From the NCBI RefSeq assembly GCF_002504165.1, contig NZ_CP021404.1:2604001-2668000 (forward strand): a DNA stretch of 64,000 bases, read 5' to 3'. This DNA is from Pacificitalea manganoxidans (GTDB taxonomy: Bacteria > Pseudomonadota > Alphaproteobacteria > Rhodobacterales > Rhodobacteraceae). The translations under genes and the position numbers were made by a program. Shown here piece after piece: positions 43,485 through 53,931 of this stretch. Every line of letters starts with the position of its first letter. The stretch's first letter is position 1. The notes under the pieces are model-generated. The model was not told where the DNA came from. It ran no database searches and saw nothing but the letters and a program-made list of their open reading frames with translations.

Positions 43485-45173
43485 TTAGTTCGCCTGACGA
43501 CGCAGGAATGCGGGGATCTCGATACGCTCCTGTTCAGGATCGAGATCCGCTTCTTCCTCGAAATGTTGCACAGGCTGCTGGGCCGGCTGCTGACCACCAC
43601 TGGCGCGCTGTTGAAGCGGCGGCTGCTGCCGCGGCGCGGCGGGCTGCTGACGTGCTTCGCCTTCGCCGTGGCCCGACATCCGGTTAATCAGCGACCCGAT
43701 CCCGAAACGCGCCTTGTCACCTGCGGCGGCTGCCGCGGCGGCATTGGTGCCCGGACGGGCAGCGGGCTGCTGCGGCTGGCCCTGCGGGGCGCTGCCGGTC
43801 GGTGCGGGGGCACCAGCGGGCTGACCCGGCACGCGGCTGACGGCGGCGTGAAGACGGGCGAGCGCCTCGGCGGACGGCGTGCCAGCGGCGGAACGCTGCG
43901 GTGCGACAAAGCTGTCGGCAGGCTCTTCTTCGGCTTCCAGTTGCTCGGGCTGCTGCGCGGGCTGGTAGGCGGGCGGCGGCAGATCGTCGGTTTCGTCCTC
44001 GGCGTGAACGTCCGGCTGGCGCGGCACATAGCTGCCAAAGAGGTTCGGCTCTTCTTCGGTGCGGGCCTGCGGCGCGGGGGCCGACGTGCGGGCCGCGACC
44101 GGCTCGGCACGCTGTTGGGGCGCAGGCTCGGCCGGGGCTTCGACGCGGGCGTTTTCAAGCGGCTTGGCGAGGCTACGACGCGGCACCGGCATTTCGGCGG
44201 CAGCTTCGACAGCATCGATGCCCGTGGCCACCACGGAAACGCGCATCTTGCCGCCCATTTCGGTGTCGAGCGTGGAGCCCACGATGATGTTGGCGTCGTC
44301 GTCGACCTGCTCGCGAATGATGTTCGCGGCTTCGTCGAGTTCGAACAGCGTCAGATCGTAGCCACCGGTGATGTTGATCAGGACGCCCTTGGCGCCTTTC
44401 AGGCTGATCTCGTCGAGCAGCGGGTTGGCGATCGCCTTTTCGGCGGCTTGCTTCGCGCGCTCTTCGCCCTCGGCCTCGCCGGTGCCCATCATCGCCTTGC
44501 CCATCTCGTCCATCACGGAGCGGACATCCGCGAAGTCGAGGTTGATGAGGCCCGGACGCACCATCAGGTCGGTCACGCCTTTCACGCCCTGATAGAGCAC
44601 GTCATCGGCCATCGCGAAGGCTTCGGTAAACGTGGTTTGGTCGTTGGCGAGGCGGAACAGGTTCTGGTTCGGAATGATGATCAGCGTATCGACGACCTTC
44701 TGGAGGCTCTCGATCCCCTCCTCGGCCAGACGCATCCGCTTGGAGCCTTCGAACTGGAACGGCTTGGTCACGACACCGACGGTCAGCACACCCAGTTCGC
44801 GCGCGGCCTGCGCGATGATCGGAGCCGCACCGGTGCCGGTGCCGCCGCCCATGCCCGCGGTGATGAAGCACATATGCGCACCAGCGAGATGATCGACGAT
44901 CTCTTCGATCGTTTCTTCGGCAGCAGCAGCGCCGACGGAAGGACGCGCGCCTGCGCCCAGACCTTCGGTCACTTTCACGCCCATCTGGATCTTGGCGAGC
45001 GAGCGGTTCTGCTGCAGCGCCTGCGCGTCGGTGTTGGCCACCACGAACTCGACGCCTTCCAGCGCCTGCTCGATCATGTTGTTCACGGCGTTGCCGCCGG
45101 CCCCGCCCACACCGAATACGGTAATGCGCGGCTTCAGATCGTCCTGTTCGGGCATGGTGAGGTTCAATGTCAT
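43485..45173 (-). CDS. ftsZ: Cell division protein FtsZ
   Basis: The tubulin-like GTPase that forms the Z ring. [15 protein letters not shown] (19-33), [10 protein letters not shown] (109-118) and the T7 synergy loop with [11 protein letters not shown] are intact. The GTPase core ends near residue 320 and is followed by a Pro/Gln/Ala-rich linker of about 220 residues and the conserved C-terminal peptide [11 protein letters not shown] that binds FtsA. At 562 residues it is much longer than E. coli FtsZ (383), as seen in other alphaproteobacteria. It lies 178 bp after ftsA, enough room for a private promoter. Confidence 0.97.
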   Translation of the reverse strand: MTLNLTMPEQDDLKPRITVFGVGGAGGNAVNNMIEQALEGVEFVVANTDAQALQQNRSLAKIQMGVKVTEGLGAGARPSVGAAAAEETIEEIVDHLAGAHMCFITAGMGGGTGTGAAPIIAQAARELGVLTVGVVTKPFQFEGSKRMRLAEEGIESLQKVVDTLIIIPNQNLFRLANDQTTFTEAFAMADDVLYQGVKGVTDLMVRPGLINLDFADVRSVMDEMGKAMMGTGEAEGEERAKQAAEKAIANPLLDEISLKGAKGVLINITGGYDLTLFELDEAANIIREQVDDDANIIVGSTLDTEMGGKMRVSVVATGIDAVEAAAEMPVPRRSLAKPLENARVEAPAEPAPQQRAEPVAARTSAPAPQARTEEEPNLFGSYVPRQPDVHAEDETDDLPPPAYQPAQQPEQLEAEEEPADSFVAPQRSAAGTPSAEALARLHAAVSRVPGQPAGAPAPTGSAPQGQPQQPAARPGTNAAAAAAAGDKARFGIGSLINRMSGHGEGEARQQPAAPRQQPPLQQRASGGQQPAQQPVQHFEEEADLDPEQERIEIPAFLRRQAN

Positions 45174-45351
45174 GACTGGTCCGCCTGTCTGGTTTTTTGT
45201 TCCGGGGTCGGCGCCCGGCTTGCCTGTTTGGGTCCGATTCTATCGGTAACGGGTCCGAACGTCACCACAAAAGCGAAAAATCGCCGCAAAATCTGGCGAA
45301 AACCTGCCGTTTTCGACGCAGGATGCGGGGTTAGTCCACCACATCCGGGTG

Positions 45352-46686
45352 TTACCAGTTCTCCTTGAACCATTTTACGGCACGCTTGAAACTGCGCGCG
45401 GGATATCCGTCCGCGGGAATGTCGAAATCCCACCATTCATCCTGCGGATGCGCGGCGAACAGACACAGCCCCACCGCGCTGGCGAATGCCGGGCCGGTCG
45501 CCGCCTGTGGCAGCCCCTGCACGCGCAGCGGACGACCCAGACGCACCTGTTGCCCAAGGATCCGGGACGCCAGCCCGTCAAGACCGGGGATCTGGCTGCC
45601 CCCGCCCGTCAGCACGATCTGTTGCGCGGGTAGATGATCGAAGCCTGCGGCATCGAGCCGGGTGCGAACCTCTTCAAGGATTTCTTCCACGCGCGGACGC
45701 ATGATCCCGATCAGTTCCGCGCGGCTTACGGTGCGGCGGTCATGTTCCCAGTCGCCGGTATCGCCGCCGATCTCGATGATTTCGCGGTCGTCCATGCCCG
45801 TGGCCACGACACCGCCATAGAATGTCTTGATCCGCTCCGCCGTCGCCAGCGGGATCTGCAACCCCTTCGAGATATCGAGGCTGATATGCTCGCCGCCGAT
45901 CCGCACGCTATCCGCGTAGATCATGTGCTTCTTGATAAAGATCGAAATGCCGGTCGCGCCGCCGCCCAGATCAATACAGGCGGAGCCCAGTTCCTGTTCG
46001 TCCTCGACCAGCGCAGAAATCCCGCTGACATAGGCGGAGCTGGCCACCCCGGCCAATTCCAGATCGCAGCGCTTGATGCAGTACAGCAGGTTTTCCAAGA
46101 CCGACCGGTCGACGGTCAACAGGTGCATGTCAGCCGCCAGCCGGTTGCCCATCTGTCCGCGCGGATCAGCCAACCCGGAGCGATGGTCGATGGCAAAGTT
46201 TACAGGTTGCGCGTGCAGCACCTCGCGGGCATCGCCGAAATCGGGGACGGTGCAGGCAGCCAGCACCCGCGCCACGTCGCCATCGGTCACGGCGTTATCG
46301 GCCAGTTCAATCTGCCCATCGAGCCCGTAAGACCGTGGCCGCGCACCGGCAAAGGTGGCGATGACATGATCGACCCGGACATTGCCCATTTTCTGCGCAG
46401 CCTGAACGGCGGTGCGGATCGCGCGTTCGGTTTCCTGCATCGTGTCGATTTCGCCGAAATGCACACCGCGGGACCGGGTCGTTGCGGCGCCGATCACCCG
46501 GAAACTCGACTGCCCGGCTAGGCTGCCGACACCCTCGGACGCGCGGAATTTCTCCGGGCCGTCAAAGCGCAGAACAAGGCAGGCGATTTTCGAGGTGCCC
46601 ACATCCAGCACCGCCACCACGCCCCGGTCCATCGCTTGCTTGCGCATCCGGCGCATCGCCCGCTGGGAGGTATAGAGGTCGGTCAT
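45352..46686 (-). CDS. ftsA: Cell division protein FtsA
   Basis: A 444-residue actin-like ATPase that tethers FtsZ to the membrane. VAVLDVGTSKIACLVL near residue 24, GVHFGEIDTMQETERAIRTAV in the 1C domain, the adenosine-binding VLTGGGSQIPGLD and the C-terminal amphipathic helix RSFKRAVKWFKENW are all present. It overlaps ftsQ by four bases. Confidence 0.96.
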   Translation of the reverse strand: MTDLYTSQRAMRRMRKQAMDRGVVAVLDVGTSKIACLVLRFDGPEKFRASEGVGSLAGQSSFRVIGAATTRSRGVHFGEIDTMQETERAIRTAVQAAQKMGNVRVDHVIATFAGARPRSYGLDGQIELADNAVTDGDVARVLAACTVPDFGDAREVLHAQPVNFAIDHRSGLADPRGQMGNRLAADMHLLTVDRSVLENLLYCIKRCDLELAGVASSAYVSGISALVEDEQELGSACIDLGGGATGISIFIKKHMIYADSVRIGGEHISLDISKGLQIPLATAERIKTFYGGVVATGMDDREIIEIGGDTGDWEHDRRTVSRAELIGIMRPRVEEILEEVRTRLDAAGFDHLPAQQIVLTGGGSQIPGLDGLASRILGQQVRLGRPLRVQGLPQAATGPAFASAVGLCLFAAHPQDEWWDFDIPADGYPARSFKRAVKWFKENW

Positions 46687-47630
46687 TGGCGGTAGGCTCC
46701 CACTTGCAAGCTCTGCATTCGACGCATCTCCCCGACGGCGTAGTCGGTCAGGCGCAGCGTTGGACGGGCAGGGTTACGGATATCGACGGTGGACAGGTCC
46801 CGGGCGAGCATGTCCTGCGCCTGATCGAGTGCGATCACCCGCTCCAGCGCGGCGACGGCCCCCGCTTCGGGCAGCATGATGCGCTGTTCGCGGTCCAGCA
46901 CCACGTCCCAGCGCCGCTCGCCCACACGGACCAGCCCGCGCAGGCGGTCCTCCATCGGCTCGGCGGCGGCGAACAGATCCAGCGCTTCGACCACCTGTTC
47001 ATGGGCGCCGACCCCAGCCATCAGCGGCAGGTCGGGGCGGTCGGTGCGCTGATCGAGCCGGTCGACAGGATGGCCTTCGCGGTCCAGCAGGTAGAGCGCA
47101 TCGCCCACTCGCCAGATCACTTCCGGCACACGCTCGGTCACCTGAATATGCAAAAGCCCGCCGGGGCGGACGCGGATCTGCGCCCGGGCCACGGCATCGA
47201 GCCGCTCAATCCGGGTGCGCATTTCTTCGAGGTCAAGGTCAAACGAACTGATCGGGAAGGTCAGCGGCACCAGCCCGCGCACCGCCTGCCCCAGCTTTGG
47301 CGTGGCCCCGTCGATCGCCATCATGCGGACCATGAATTCCGGGCGTTCCTCGATGGTACGGCGAATCTCGGCGATGCGGTCGGTGATCGCCTGCCGGCGC
47401 CCTGCATCGTGAAACCAGAACACGGCCGCGCCGGTGATAAGCGCCAATGGCACGCCGAGCCGCAGCATCCGGCGAAACGACGGGGTAAGCCAAAGACGCG
47501 ACAGCCGATAGGCAAGACGCGACGGAGCAGGATCGTGAGCGGCGCGCCCCTTGCGCCGCTTGCGCCCCGAGACGGCAGGCGCGCTGCCTGCCTCCGGCTT
47601 GGCATTGCCCCGGCGGATCAGCGATCGCAT
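46683..47630 (-). CDS. ftsQ: Cell division protein FtsQ
   Basis: A 315-residue bitopic protein: a basic cytoplasmic tail of about 55 residues, a single membrane span (GVPLALITGAAVFWF), then a POTRA domain and a FtsQ beta domain in the periplasm (IRVRPGGLLHIQVTERVPEVIWRVGDALYLLDREG). It links FtsA/FtsZ to the late division proteins FtsB and FtsL. It overlaps ddl by 13 bp and ftsA by 4 bp. Confidence 0.94.
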   Translation of the reverse strand: MRSLIRRGNAKPEAGSAPAVSGRKRRKGRAAHDPAPSRLAYRLSRLWLTPSFRRMLRLGVPLALITGAAVFWFHDAGRRQAITDRIAEIRRTIEERPEFMVRMMAIDGATPKLGQAVRGLVPLTFPISSFDLDLEEMRTRIERLDAVARAQIRVRPGGLLHIQVTERVPEVIWRVGDALYLLDREGHPVDRLDQRTDRPDLPLMAGVGAHEQVVEALDLFAAAEPMEDRLRGLVRVGERRWDVVLDREQRIMLPEAGAVAALERVIALDQAQDMLARDLSTVDIRNPARPTLRLTDYAVGEMRRMQSLQVGAYRQ

Positions 47631-48532
47631 GAGGCATCCTCCACCATCCAGCGGCAGAACGCGCCGAAGTCGCTGCCCGCATGGGCGGCCTGTTCGGGCG
47701 ACAGCGATGTAGGCGTCATGCCCGGCTGGGTGTTTGTCTCCAAAAGGATCAACCCGTCGAGGCCGCGCGCCTCATCCCAGCGGAAATCGGTGCGCGAGAC
47801 GCCCCGGCACCCCAGCGCGCGATGCGCCCGCAGCGCATAATCGAGGCAGGCGGCGGCAATCTCATCCGGGATTTCGGCGGGAATCACATGGCGCGATCCG
47901 CCCGGCTTGTATTTCGCGTCATAGTCATACCAGCCATCGGTCAGGATATCGGTCACGCCCAAAGCGCGGTCGCCCATGACAGTCGTGGTCAATTCCCGCC
48001 CCGGCGCGAAAGTCTCGACCATCAGCATCTCGGGCATGTCGGCGGCGATCTGCGGCGGGCCGTTGGCGGCCTCCTGCACCAGATAGACGCCAACCGACGA
48101 GCCTTCGTTGAAGGGCTTCACCACATAGGGCGGCGGCATCACATGACGGGCGGAAATGTCATCGCGATGGGCCAAGACGCTGTCGACGACCGGCAGACCG
48201 GCGGTCCGGAACACCTGCTTGGTGCGTTCCTTATCCATCGCAAGCGCGGAGGCCAGAATGCCAGAATGGGTATAGGGCAGGCGCAGCCATTCGAGCAGAC
48301 CCTGCACTGCGCCGTCCTCACCCCAACGGCCATGCAGGGCGTTGAACACGACGTCGGGCGCCATGTCGCGCAGACGCTCCGCCAAATCGGCGCCAGCGTC
48401 GATCTCGACGACTTCGAAACCTTCTTCCCGAAGTGCATTGGCGCATTCGCGCCCCGTTGACAGGGACACGTCACGCTCGGCGGATGGACCGCCCATCAAC
48501 ACTGCCACTTTCGGGGTTGCCCTGCTCGACAT
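47618..48532 (-). CDS. ddl: D-alanine--D-alanine ligase
   Basis: A 304-residue ATP-grasp enzyme making the D-Ala-D-Ala dipeptide of peptidoglycan precursors. VAVLMGGPSAERDVSLSTG near the N-terminus, NALHGRWGEDGAVQG, PYVVKPFNEGSSVGVYLV and LLETNTQPGMTPTSLSPEQA (magnesium site) are all typical. The start MSSRATPKVAV at 48532 is preferred over a longer frame. It overlaps ftsQ. Confidence 0.96.
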   Translation of the reverse strand: MSSRATPKVAVLMGGPSAERDVSLSTGRECANALREEGFEVVEIDAGADLAERLRDMAPDVVFNALHGRWGEDGAVQGLLEWLRLPYTHSGILASALAMDKERTKQVFRTAGLPVVDSVLAHRDDISARHVMPPPYVVKPFNEGSSVGVYLVQEAANGPPQIAADMPEMLMVETFAPGRELTTTVMGDRALGVTDILTDGWYDYDAKYKPGGSRHVIPAEIPDEIAAACLDYALRAHRALGCRGVSRTDFRWDEARGLDGLILLETNTQPGMTPTSLSPEQAAHAGSDFGAFCRWMVEDASCDR

Positions 48533-48613
48533 ACCCGCCTCTTTCACGGGGCTTTGGCCCCTTGTTTTTATGACATCGCGCAGCGTTACACATGGCTGCA
48601 CGAAGACCTGTAT

Positions 48614-49567
48614 TCAGCTTTTTGACTGTGCCGGGCCCGGTTCGCCGATCCTCAGCACTTCCCACTCTAGCTGGATGCCGGAGGCTTCGTAAACCTTTTT
48701 CCGAACCTCTTCGCCCAGCCCTTCGAGATCGGCGGCGGTCGCGTCACCGGTGTTGATCAGAAAGTTCGAATGCTTGGGCGACATCTGTGCCCCGCCCCGC
48801 GTCGCACCGCGCATCCCGGCGTCGTCGATGACCTTCCACGCCTTCAGATCATGGGTGTCGTCGGCCTGCCCGGTCGAGCTGTAGCCGGCCGGATTGCGGA
48901 ACGTCGACCCGGCGGTGCGGTCCTTGGTCGGTTGAGTCTCGTCCCGTTTGGTCAGTTGCTGCTCCATCCGGGTCGTAAGCTCCTGCGGATCACCCGGCGC
49001 GCCTTGTAGCGTCGCCGCGACGATGACCGCGCCGTCGGGCAATCTGGACCTGCGATACCCCAGCGCCAGCGCGGCCGGATCGAGATCCTGCAGCGCGCCG
49101 TCACGGGTCACGATCTGCACAGACCGCAGCACATCGGCCACGTAGCTGCCATAGCAGCCCGCGTTCATCCGAACCGCGCCACCGATGGCACCGGGGATCG
49201 TCCGCAGGAAGGTCAGGTCGATCCCCGCCTCTGCCGCCTGCTTGGCCACCCGCGCATCCAGCGCCGCAGCCCCGGCCACCACGGTATCGCCTTGCGTTTC
49301 GATCGTGCCGAACGCCGGCCCCAGCCGGATCACCACAGCGCGAATCCCGCCGTCGCGCACGATCAGGTTCGAGCCGACGCCCATCGGGAACACCGCCACC
49401 GAAGGATCGAGCGCGGCAAGGAAGCTCTGCAAATCCGCCACATCCGCCGGCTGAAACAGCCAGTCCGCCGGACCGCCGACGCGCAGCCATGTCAGCCCGT
49501 CCAGCGCCCGATCCTGCGACAACCGACCACGGATCTCGATCTGGGCGGGGTCGGTGTGGCGGGTCAT
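48614..49567 (-). CDS. murB: UDP-N-acetylenolpyruvoylglucosamine reductase
   Basis: A 317-residue FAD enzyme that reduces UDP-GlcNAc-enolpyruvate to UDP-MurNAc. The FAD motif [58 protein letters not shown] and the C-terminal [18 protein letters not shown] are all present, placing it in the type II branch. AAGGA precedes the ATG at 49567; the longer open frame upstream was rejected. Confidence 0.96.
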   Translation of the reverse strand: MTRHTDPAQIEIRGRLSQDRALDGLTWLRVGGPADWLFQPADVADLQSFLAALDPSVAVFPMGVGSNLIVRDGGIRAVVIRLGPAFGTIETQGDTVVAGAAALDARVAKQAAEAGIDLTFLRTIPGAIGGAVRMNAGCYGSYVADVLRSVQIVTRDGALQDLDPAALALGYRRSRLPDGAVIVAATLQGAPGDPQELTTRMEQQLTKRDETQPTKDRTAGSTFRNPAGYSSTGQADDTHDLKAWKVIDDAGMRGATRGGAQMSPKHSNFLINTGDATAADLEGLGEEVRKKVYEASGIQLEWEVLRIGEPGPAQSKS

Positions 49568-49666
49568 GGCAGATCCTTCAGGGCTTGGGACGGCGAACGG
49601 GGCGGCGGGTCGCCGGGGCGGGAAAGCCTGCGGCGGAAGTCGGTGGCGCATTGAAACGCGCCCTGT

Positions 49667-49975
49667 TTAGCCCTGTGGCGGGATCGTGCGCTGCGCCATG
49701 CGGGGCTGCGGGGTCGGCGCGCTGCGCACCGAACGCGGCGCGCCCGTAATCCAGCGTGCCAGATACAGCAGCGGCCACCGCAGGATCGACGCCCCCGCCG
49801 CTAGACAGATCAACCCCACGACAGGCCCGTTTTCATATGTCACGAACCCCAGCAGCGGGATCCCCGTCGCGATCAGCACATAGGCTGCCGGCCAGTGCGA
49901 ACGGCGGCTGGGCATCATCGCCGCCCCGGTCGCGCTCAGCACCCACAGGCAGACGAGAATCAGCGACAGGCTCAT
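49667..49975 (-). CDS. Small membrane protein, DUF2484 type
   Basis: A 102-residue protein with three hydrophobic spans (SLILVCLWVLSATGAAMM; YVLIATGIPLLGFVTY; VVGLICLAAGASIL) and a basic, Pro-rich C-terminus. It resembles the DUF2484 proteins that sit between murC and murB in many Rhodobacteraceae. The function is unknown; its conserved place in the cell wall cluster suggests a part in envelope synthesis or division. Confidence 0.8.
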   Translation of the reverse strand: MSLSLILVCLWVLSATGAAMMPSRRSHWPAAYVLIATGIPLLGFVTYENGPVVGLICLAAGASILRWPLLYLARWITGAPRSVRSAPTPQPRMAQRTIPPQG

Positions 49976-50023
49976 GACGGGGCTCCGATATCGGTGGGTG
50001 GCGTGAAAGCGGTTAGATCAGGG

Positions 50024-51445
50024 TCAGGCGGGTGCGGGTTCGGCAAGACGCGCGGGCAGGTTATTGGCCCAAGTGCTGATGGTGCCCGCGCCGAGACAGA
50101 CCACCATGTCACCGGGCCGGGCCTGCTCGCGCACCAGCCGTTCCAGATCATCCTCGGACATGATGGCACGGGCATGGCGGTGACCGTGCCGGATCAGCCC
50201 GGCCACCAGATCATCACGGCTGGCACCTTCGATGGGGTCTTCGCCAGCGCTATAAACCTCGGCGATGGCGACGACATCGGCCTCGTTGAAACAGGCACAG
50301 AAATCATCGAACAGAGAATGCAGGCGCGAATAGCGATGCGGCTGGTGCACAGCGATCACCCGGTGCTCCGAATCGACCCCCACGGCCTGCCGCGCGGCCT
50401 TCAGCACAGCAGCGATTTCGACCGGGTGGTGTCCGTAATCGTCAATCACCGTCACGCCGTTCACCTCGCCGACGCGGGTAAAGCGCCGGTTGACGCCGCC
50501 GAATTTGGACAGCGCATCGCGGATCTCATCGCCTGACATGCCCAGATGCCGCGCGACCGCGACCGCGGCGAGCGCGTTGGACACGTTGTGATCGCCAGGC
50601 ATGGGCAGGGTGCAGCCGGTGATGACCTCGCCATCCGGCTGCAACGCGATATCGAAATGCGCGATCCCGCGCTCATAGGTCAGATTGATTGCCCGCACAT
50701 CCGCCTGCGCGTTAAAGCCAAAGGTCGCAACGCGGCGATCCGTGATTTTGCCGACAAGGCTTTGCACTTCGGGGTGGTCGGTGCAGCATACGGCAAGCCC
50801 GTAGAACGGGATATTGGAGACGAAGTTCAAGAAACCGCGCCGCAGCTGATCGAAATCGCCCCAATGCTCCATATGCTCCGGGTCGATATTGGTGACGATG
50901 GCAATGGTCGCGGGCAGCCGGTTGAAGGTGCCATCGCTTTCATCCGCCTCGACGACCATCCAATCGCCGGTGCCGACCCGCGCGTTGGAGCCATAGGCGT
51001 GGATCACGCCGCCATTGATCACGGTCGGATCGATGCCGCCTGCATCAAGCAGGGTCGCGACCAGCGTCGTGGTCGTCGTTTTGCCGTGCGTGCCCGCGAC
51101 CGCGATGTTGGATTTCAGCCGCATCAGTTCGGCCAGCATTTCGGCCCGACGAACCACGGGCAGACCGCGGCGGCGGGCTTCGTCCAACTCCGCATTGCCG
51201 GGCTTGATCGCCGAGGAAATCACGACGACCTCGGCATTCTCCAGATTCTCGGCCTTCTGACCGATGCAGATGACCGCGCCCATATCTTCGAGCCGCTTGG
51301 TGATGGGCGAGGCCTTCAGGTCGGAGCCCTGCACGGCGTAGCCGTGATTGACCAGCACTTCCGCGATGCCCGACATGCCGATGCCACCGATCCCGACAAA
51401 GTGGATCGGACCCAGTTGGGTGGGCAGTTTGGTGACGGCGTTCAT
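50024..51445 (-). CDS. murC: UDP-N-acetylmuramate--L-alanine ligase
   Basis: A 473-residue Mur ligase that adds L-alanine to UDP-MurNAc. [20 protein letters not shown] at the N-terminus is the UDP-binding loop, [18 protein letters not shown] is the ATP loop, and EADESDGTF and [14 protein letters not shown] are the family motifs that mark MurC. Length is normal. It lies downstream of murG with a 27-bp gap. Confidence 0.97.
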   Translation of the reverse strand: MNAVTKLPTQLGPIHFVGIGGIGMSGIAEVLVNHGYAVQGSDLKASPITKRLEDMGAVICIGQKAENLENAEVVVISSAIKPGNAELDEARRRGLPVVRRAEMLAELMRLKSNIAVAGTHGKTTTTTLVATLLDAGGIDPTVINGGVIHAYGSNARVGTGDWMVVEADESDGTFNRLPATIAIVTNIDPEHMEHWGDFDQLRRGFLNFVSNIPFYGLAVCCTDHPEVQSLVGKITDRRVATFGFNAQADVRAINLTYERGIAHFDIALQPDGEVITGCTLPMPGDHNVSNALAAVAVARHLGMSGDEIRDALSKFGGVNRRFTRVGEVNGVTVIDDYGHHPVEIAAVLKAARQAVGVDSEHRVIAVHQPHRYSRLHSLFDDFCACFNEADVVAIAEVYSAGEDPIEGASRDDLVAGLIRHGHRHARAIMSEDDLERLVREQARPGDMVVCLGAGTISTWANNLPARLAEPAPA

Positions 51446-51472
51446 AAAGCTTTGTCCGTTCGTATTCGTGTT

Positions 51473-52612
51473 TCAGTCGCGCGTTTTGCCGGAGGTAGCG
51501 GCGACGGGCGCATTGGCCAGCCCTTCGACCAGATCGACGAGCCGTTCGGTCGCATCGGGGCGGCCTTGGGTCAGGGCGGCACGGGCCATTTGCTCCGCCC
51601 CTTCGGGGGAGCCAAGGACCGCAGCGACCTGCTCGGCGAGGCTTTCGCGGGTCAGTTGGCTTTCCGGGATCAGCACTGCCGCATCGGCGCGCGCAAGCCC
51701 TTGGGCATTGGCGGTCTGTTCATCGCGGATCGCGGCGGCCAGCGGGATCAGGATCGAAGGACGCCCGATCACCGAAATATCGGCGACCGACGAGGCCCCT
51801 GCCCGGCTGATCACCAACTGTGCCTCAGACAAGCGACGGGGAATGTCCTGAAAGAACGGGCGCACTTCGGCATCCATGCCTGCGGCAATATAGGTCTGCG
51901 CGACACGCTCCATGTCTTCCTCGCGGGCCTGATGAGCCACGCGGATATTGCGGCGCAAAGCCTCCGGCACCAGCGCCAGCGCCTCCGGCACCACATCCGA
52001 CAGAATTCGCGCCCCTTGGGAGCCGCCGATGACCAGCACCGACATTGGATGATCGCCCGGCGCGATATAGCCCGCGGCGGCACGCTCCAGCACCTTGGCG
52101 CGGACCGGGTTGCCGGTATGAACGCCCTCGACCCCCTCCGGCAATTCCGTAGGCCAGGTGCCACAGGCGACGGTATCGACCCGCTTTGCGAACAGTTGGT
52201 TCACACGCCCCAGCACGCCGTTTTGTTCGTGGATCATGCGCGGCAGGCGCAGGGCCGCAGCGGCGCTCAAAGCGGGAATTGACGGATAGCCGCCAAACCC
52301 CACCACCACGCGGGGCCGATCCCGGATCATGCCCCATATGGCCGAGGCAACGCCCCCGGCAATGCGCGGCCCGACAAGCAGTTTGGCCAGCGCGCCGCCA
52401 CGGGCAAAGGTCGCGGAGGACACTTGCTCGATCTCGACCACATGCGGGAAGCCGCCAGTATAGCGTGCACCCCGCGCGTCGGTTGACAGCTTCACCCGCC
52501 AGCCGCGCTCCAGCATTGCTTCGGCCAGCGCCTGTGCGGGGAACATATGGCCGCCGGTGCCACCGGCCGCGATCACCAGAAGGGGCGCGTCGTCGCGTTT
52601 CGTCACCGTCAT
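51473..52612 (-). CDS. murG: Lipid II synthase MurG
   Basis: A 379-residue GT-B enzyme that transfers GlcNAc to lipid I at the inner face of the membrane. [21 protein letters not shown] is the first glycine-rich loop, [13 protein letters not shown] and [14 protein letters not shown] mark the acceptor domain, and [10 protein letters not shown] plus [23 protein letters not shown] mark the donor site. The tail is about 15 residues longer than usual. Three bases separate it from ftsW. Confidence 0.97.
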   Translation of the reverse strand: MTVTKRDDAPLLVIAAGGTGGHMFPAQALAEAMLERGWRVKLSTDARGARYTGGFPHVVEIEQVSSATFARGGALAKLLVGPRIAGGVASAIWGMIRDRPRVVVGFGGYPSIPALSAAAALRLPRMIHEQNGVLGRVNQLFAKRVDTVACGTWPTELPEGVEGVHTGNPVRAKVLERAAAGYIAPGDHPMSVLVIGGSQGARILSDVVPEALALVPEALRRNIRVAHQAREEDMERVAQTYIAAGMDAEVRPFFQDIPRRLSEAQLVISRAGASSVADISVIGRPSILIPLAAAIRDEQTANAQGLARADAAVLIPESQLTRESLAEQVAAVLGSPEGAEQMARAALTQGRPDATERLVDLVEGLANAPVAATSGKTRD

Positions 52613-52615
52613 GCC

Positions 52616-53782
52616 TCAGCGCCCCCGGCGCAGCAGGATGTCACCGATCTCGCCCTGCGGGCGGGTCCGGGTGAAGGCAAGCAGCATCCCCACGGTGATC
52701 CCGCCCGCGATCAGCGAGGAGCCCCCATAGGACACGAACGGCAGGGTCATCCCCTTGGCCGGCAGCAACCGCACCGCAACGCCCATGTTGATAAGCGCCT
52801 GCACGGCAAAAATGCACGCAAGGCCCGTGCCCGCCAGCCGGATGAACGGATCCCGCTCCCGCATCAGCCGCAGCATCGAGCGCACGACGATCAGCGTGTA
52901 GAGAAGGATAATCAACAGCACGAGGATCAGGCCGTATTCCTCGGCGGCGACGGCGATGATGAAATCAGTATGCGCATCCGGCAGCGACCATTTCACCTGC
53001 CCCTCACCGACGCCCACGCCGAAAAAGCCGCCCTCCTGAATAGCGTTCGTCGCGTAGCCCAGCTGTGTGGTGGGGTCGAGATCCGGGCTCAGGAAGCCAT
53101 CGATGCGGCGGGCGAAATGCTCGGACGTGTTGTAAAACACGGTGCCTGCGGCCACCACCGCACCCGCGATGCCGATCAGCAGCACGATCGGAGCGCCGGC
53201 TACGAAATACATCACGCCCCAGCCGAACAGGATCAGCGCCGATTGCCCGAAGTCCGGCTGCATCGACAAAAACGCTACGATGACGATAGCCAGAGCGAAG
53301 GACATCTGCTTGCCCGGCGGGCCGCCGATATCCTGCCCTGCCGCCATCAGCCACGCGGCCAGTACGACGAAGCCGGGCTTCAGAAATTCCGAAGGCTGAA
53401 CGGAGGCAAAGCCCAGCGAATACCAGCGCACTGCACCCTTGCCAAAATCAGTGCCAAACACCGGCAGCAACGCGATCCCGACGAACGCGACGGCAAATCC
53501 CAGCACAGCCAAACGGCGCACCAGACTGGGCGACATCATCGACGTGATGAACATCGCAACTAGTGCGAGACCACCGAACACGGCCTGTCGCTGCACATAA
53601 TGGAAGGGTTCAAACCCGTTGCGCGCCGCCAGCGGCGGGGAGGATGCGAGGCCCAGCAGCAAACCCACCCCGAACAGGAGCAGAATGCAGGACATCGTCC
53701 ATTTGTCGATCGTCCGCCACCAGCGCGGAATCACGGGATCGCCCACGCGCAACGGCGCGGTGCCATACACCATCTCGGTCAT
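52616..53782 (-). CDS. ftsW: Cell division SEDS protein FtsW
   Basis: A 388-residue polytopic SEDS glycosyltransferase with about ten spans. Key motifs are GAVRWYSLGFASVQPSEFLKPGFV, the periplasmic loop aspartate in LSPDLDPTTQLGYAT, KWSLPDAHTDFIIAVAAEE and the C-terminal LPFVSYGGSSLIA. It polymerises septal peptidoglycan with FtsI. Upstream on the plus strand lies a flavoprotein gene, so the two start from a 148-bp divergent region. Confidence 0.96.
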   Translation of the reverse strand: MTEMVYGTAPLRVGDPVIPRWWRTIDKWTMSCILLLFGVGLLLGLASSPPLAARNGFEPFHYVQRQAVFGGLALVAMFITSMMSPSLVRRLAVLGFAVAFVGIALLPVFGTDFGKGAVRWYSLGFASVQPSEFLKPGFVVLAAWLMAAGQDIGGPPGKQMSFALAIVIVAFLSMQPDFGQSALILFGWGVMYFVAGAPIVLLIGIAGAVVAAGTVFYNTSEHFARRIDGFLSPDLDPTTQLGYATNAIQEGGFFGVGVGEGQVKWSLPDAHTDFIIAVAAEEYGLILVLLIILLYTLIVVRSMLRLMRERDPFIRLAGTGLACIFAVQALINMGVAVRLLPAKGMTLPFVSYGGSSLIAGGITVGMLLAFTRTRPQGEIGDILLRRGR

Positions 53783-53931
53783 CGGGACTGCCCCTACTGC
53801 CTGTATTGCCCGGTTTTCCGGATCTCATCCGAAGTCTACGCCCATTCGACTGCAAGGGCTAGGAAAAAGGCTGGACCGTGACCTATCGGTCACCCCTTGC
53901 GCCGCAGCGGCTGCCGTGCTTCTGCCCCCGC

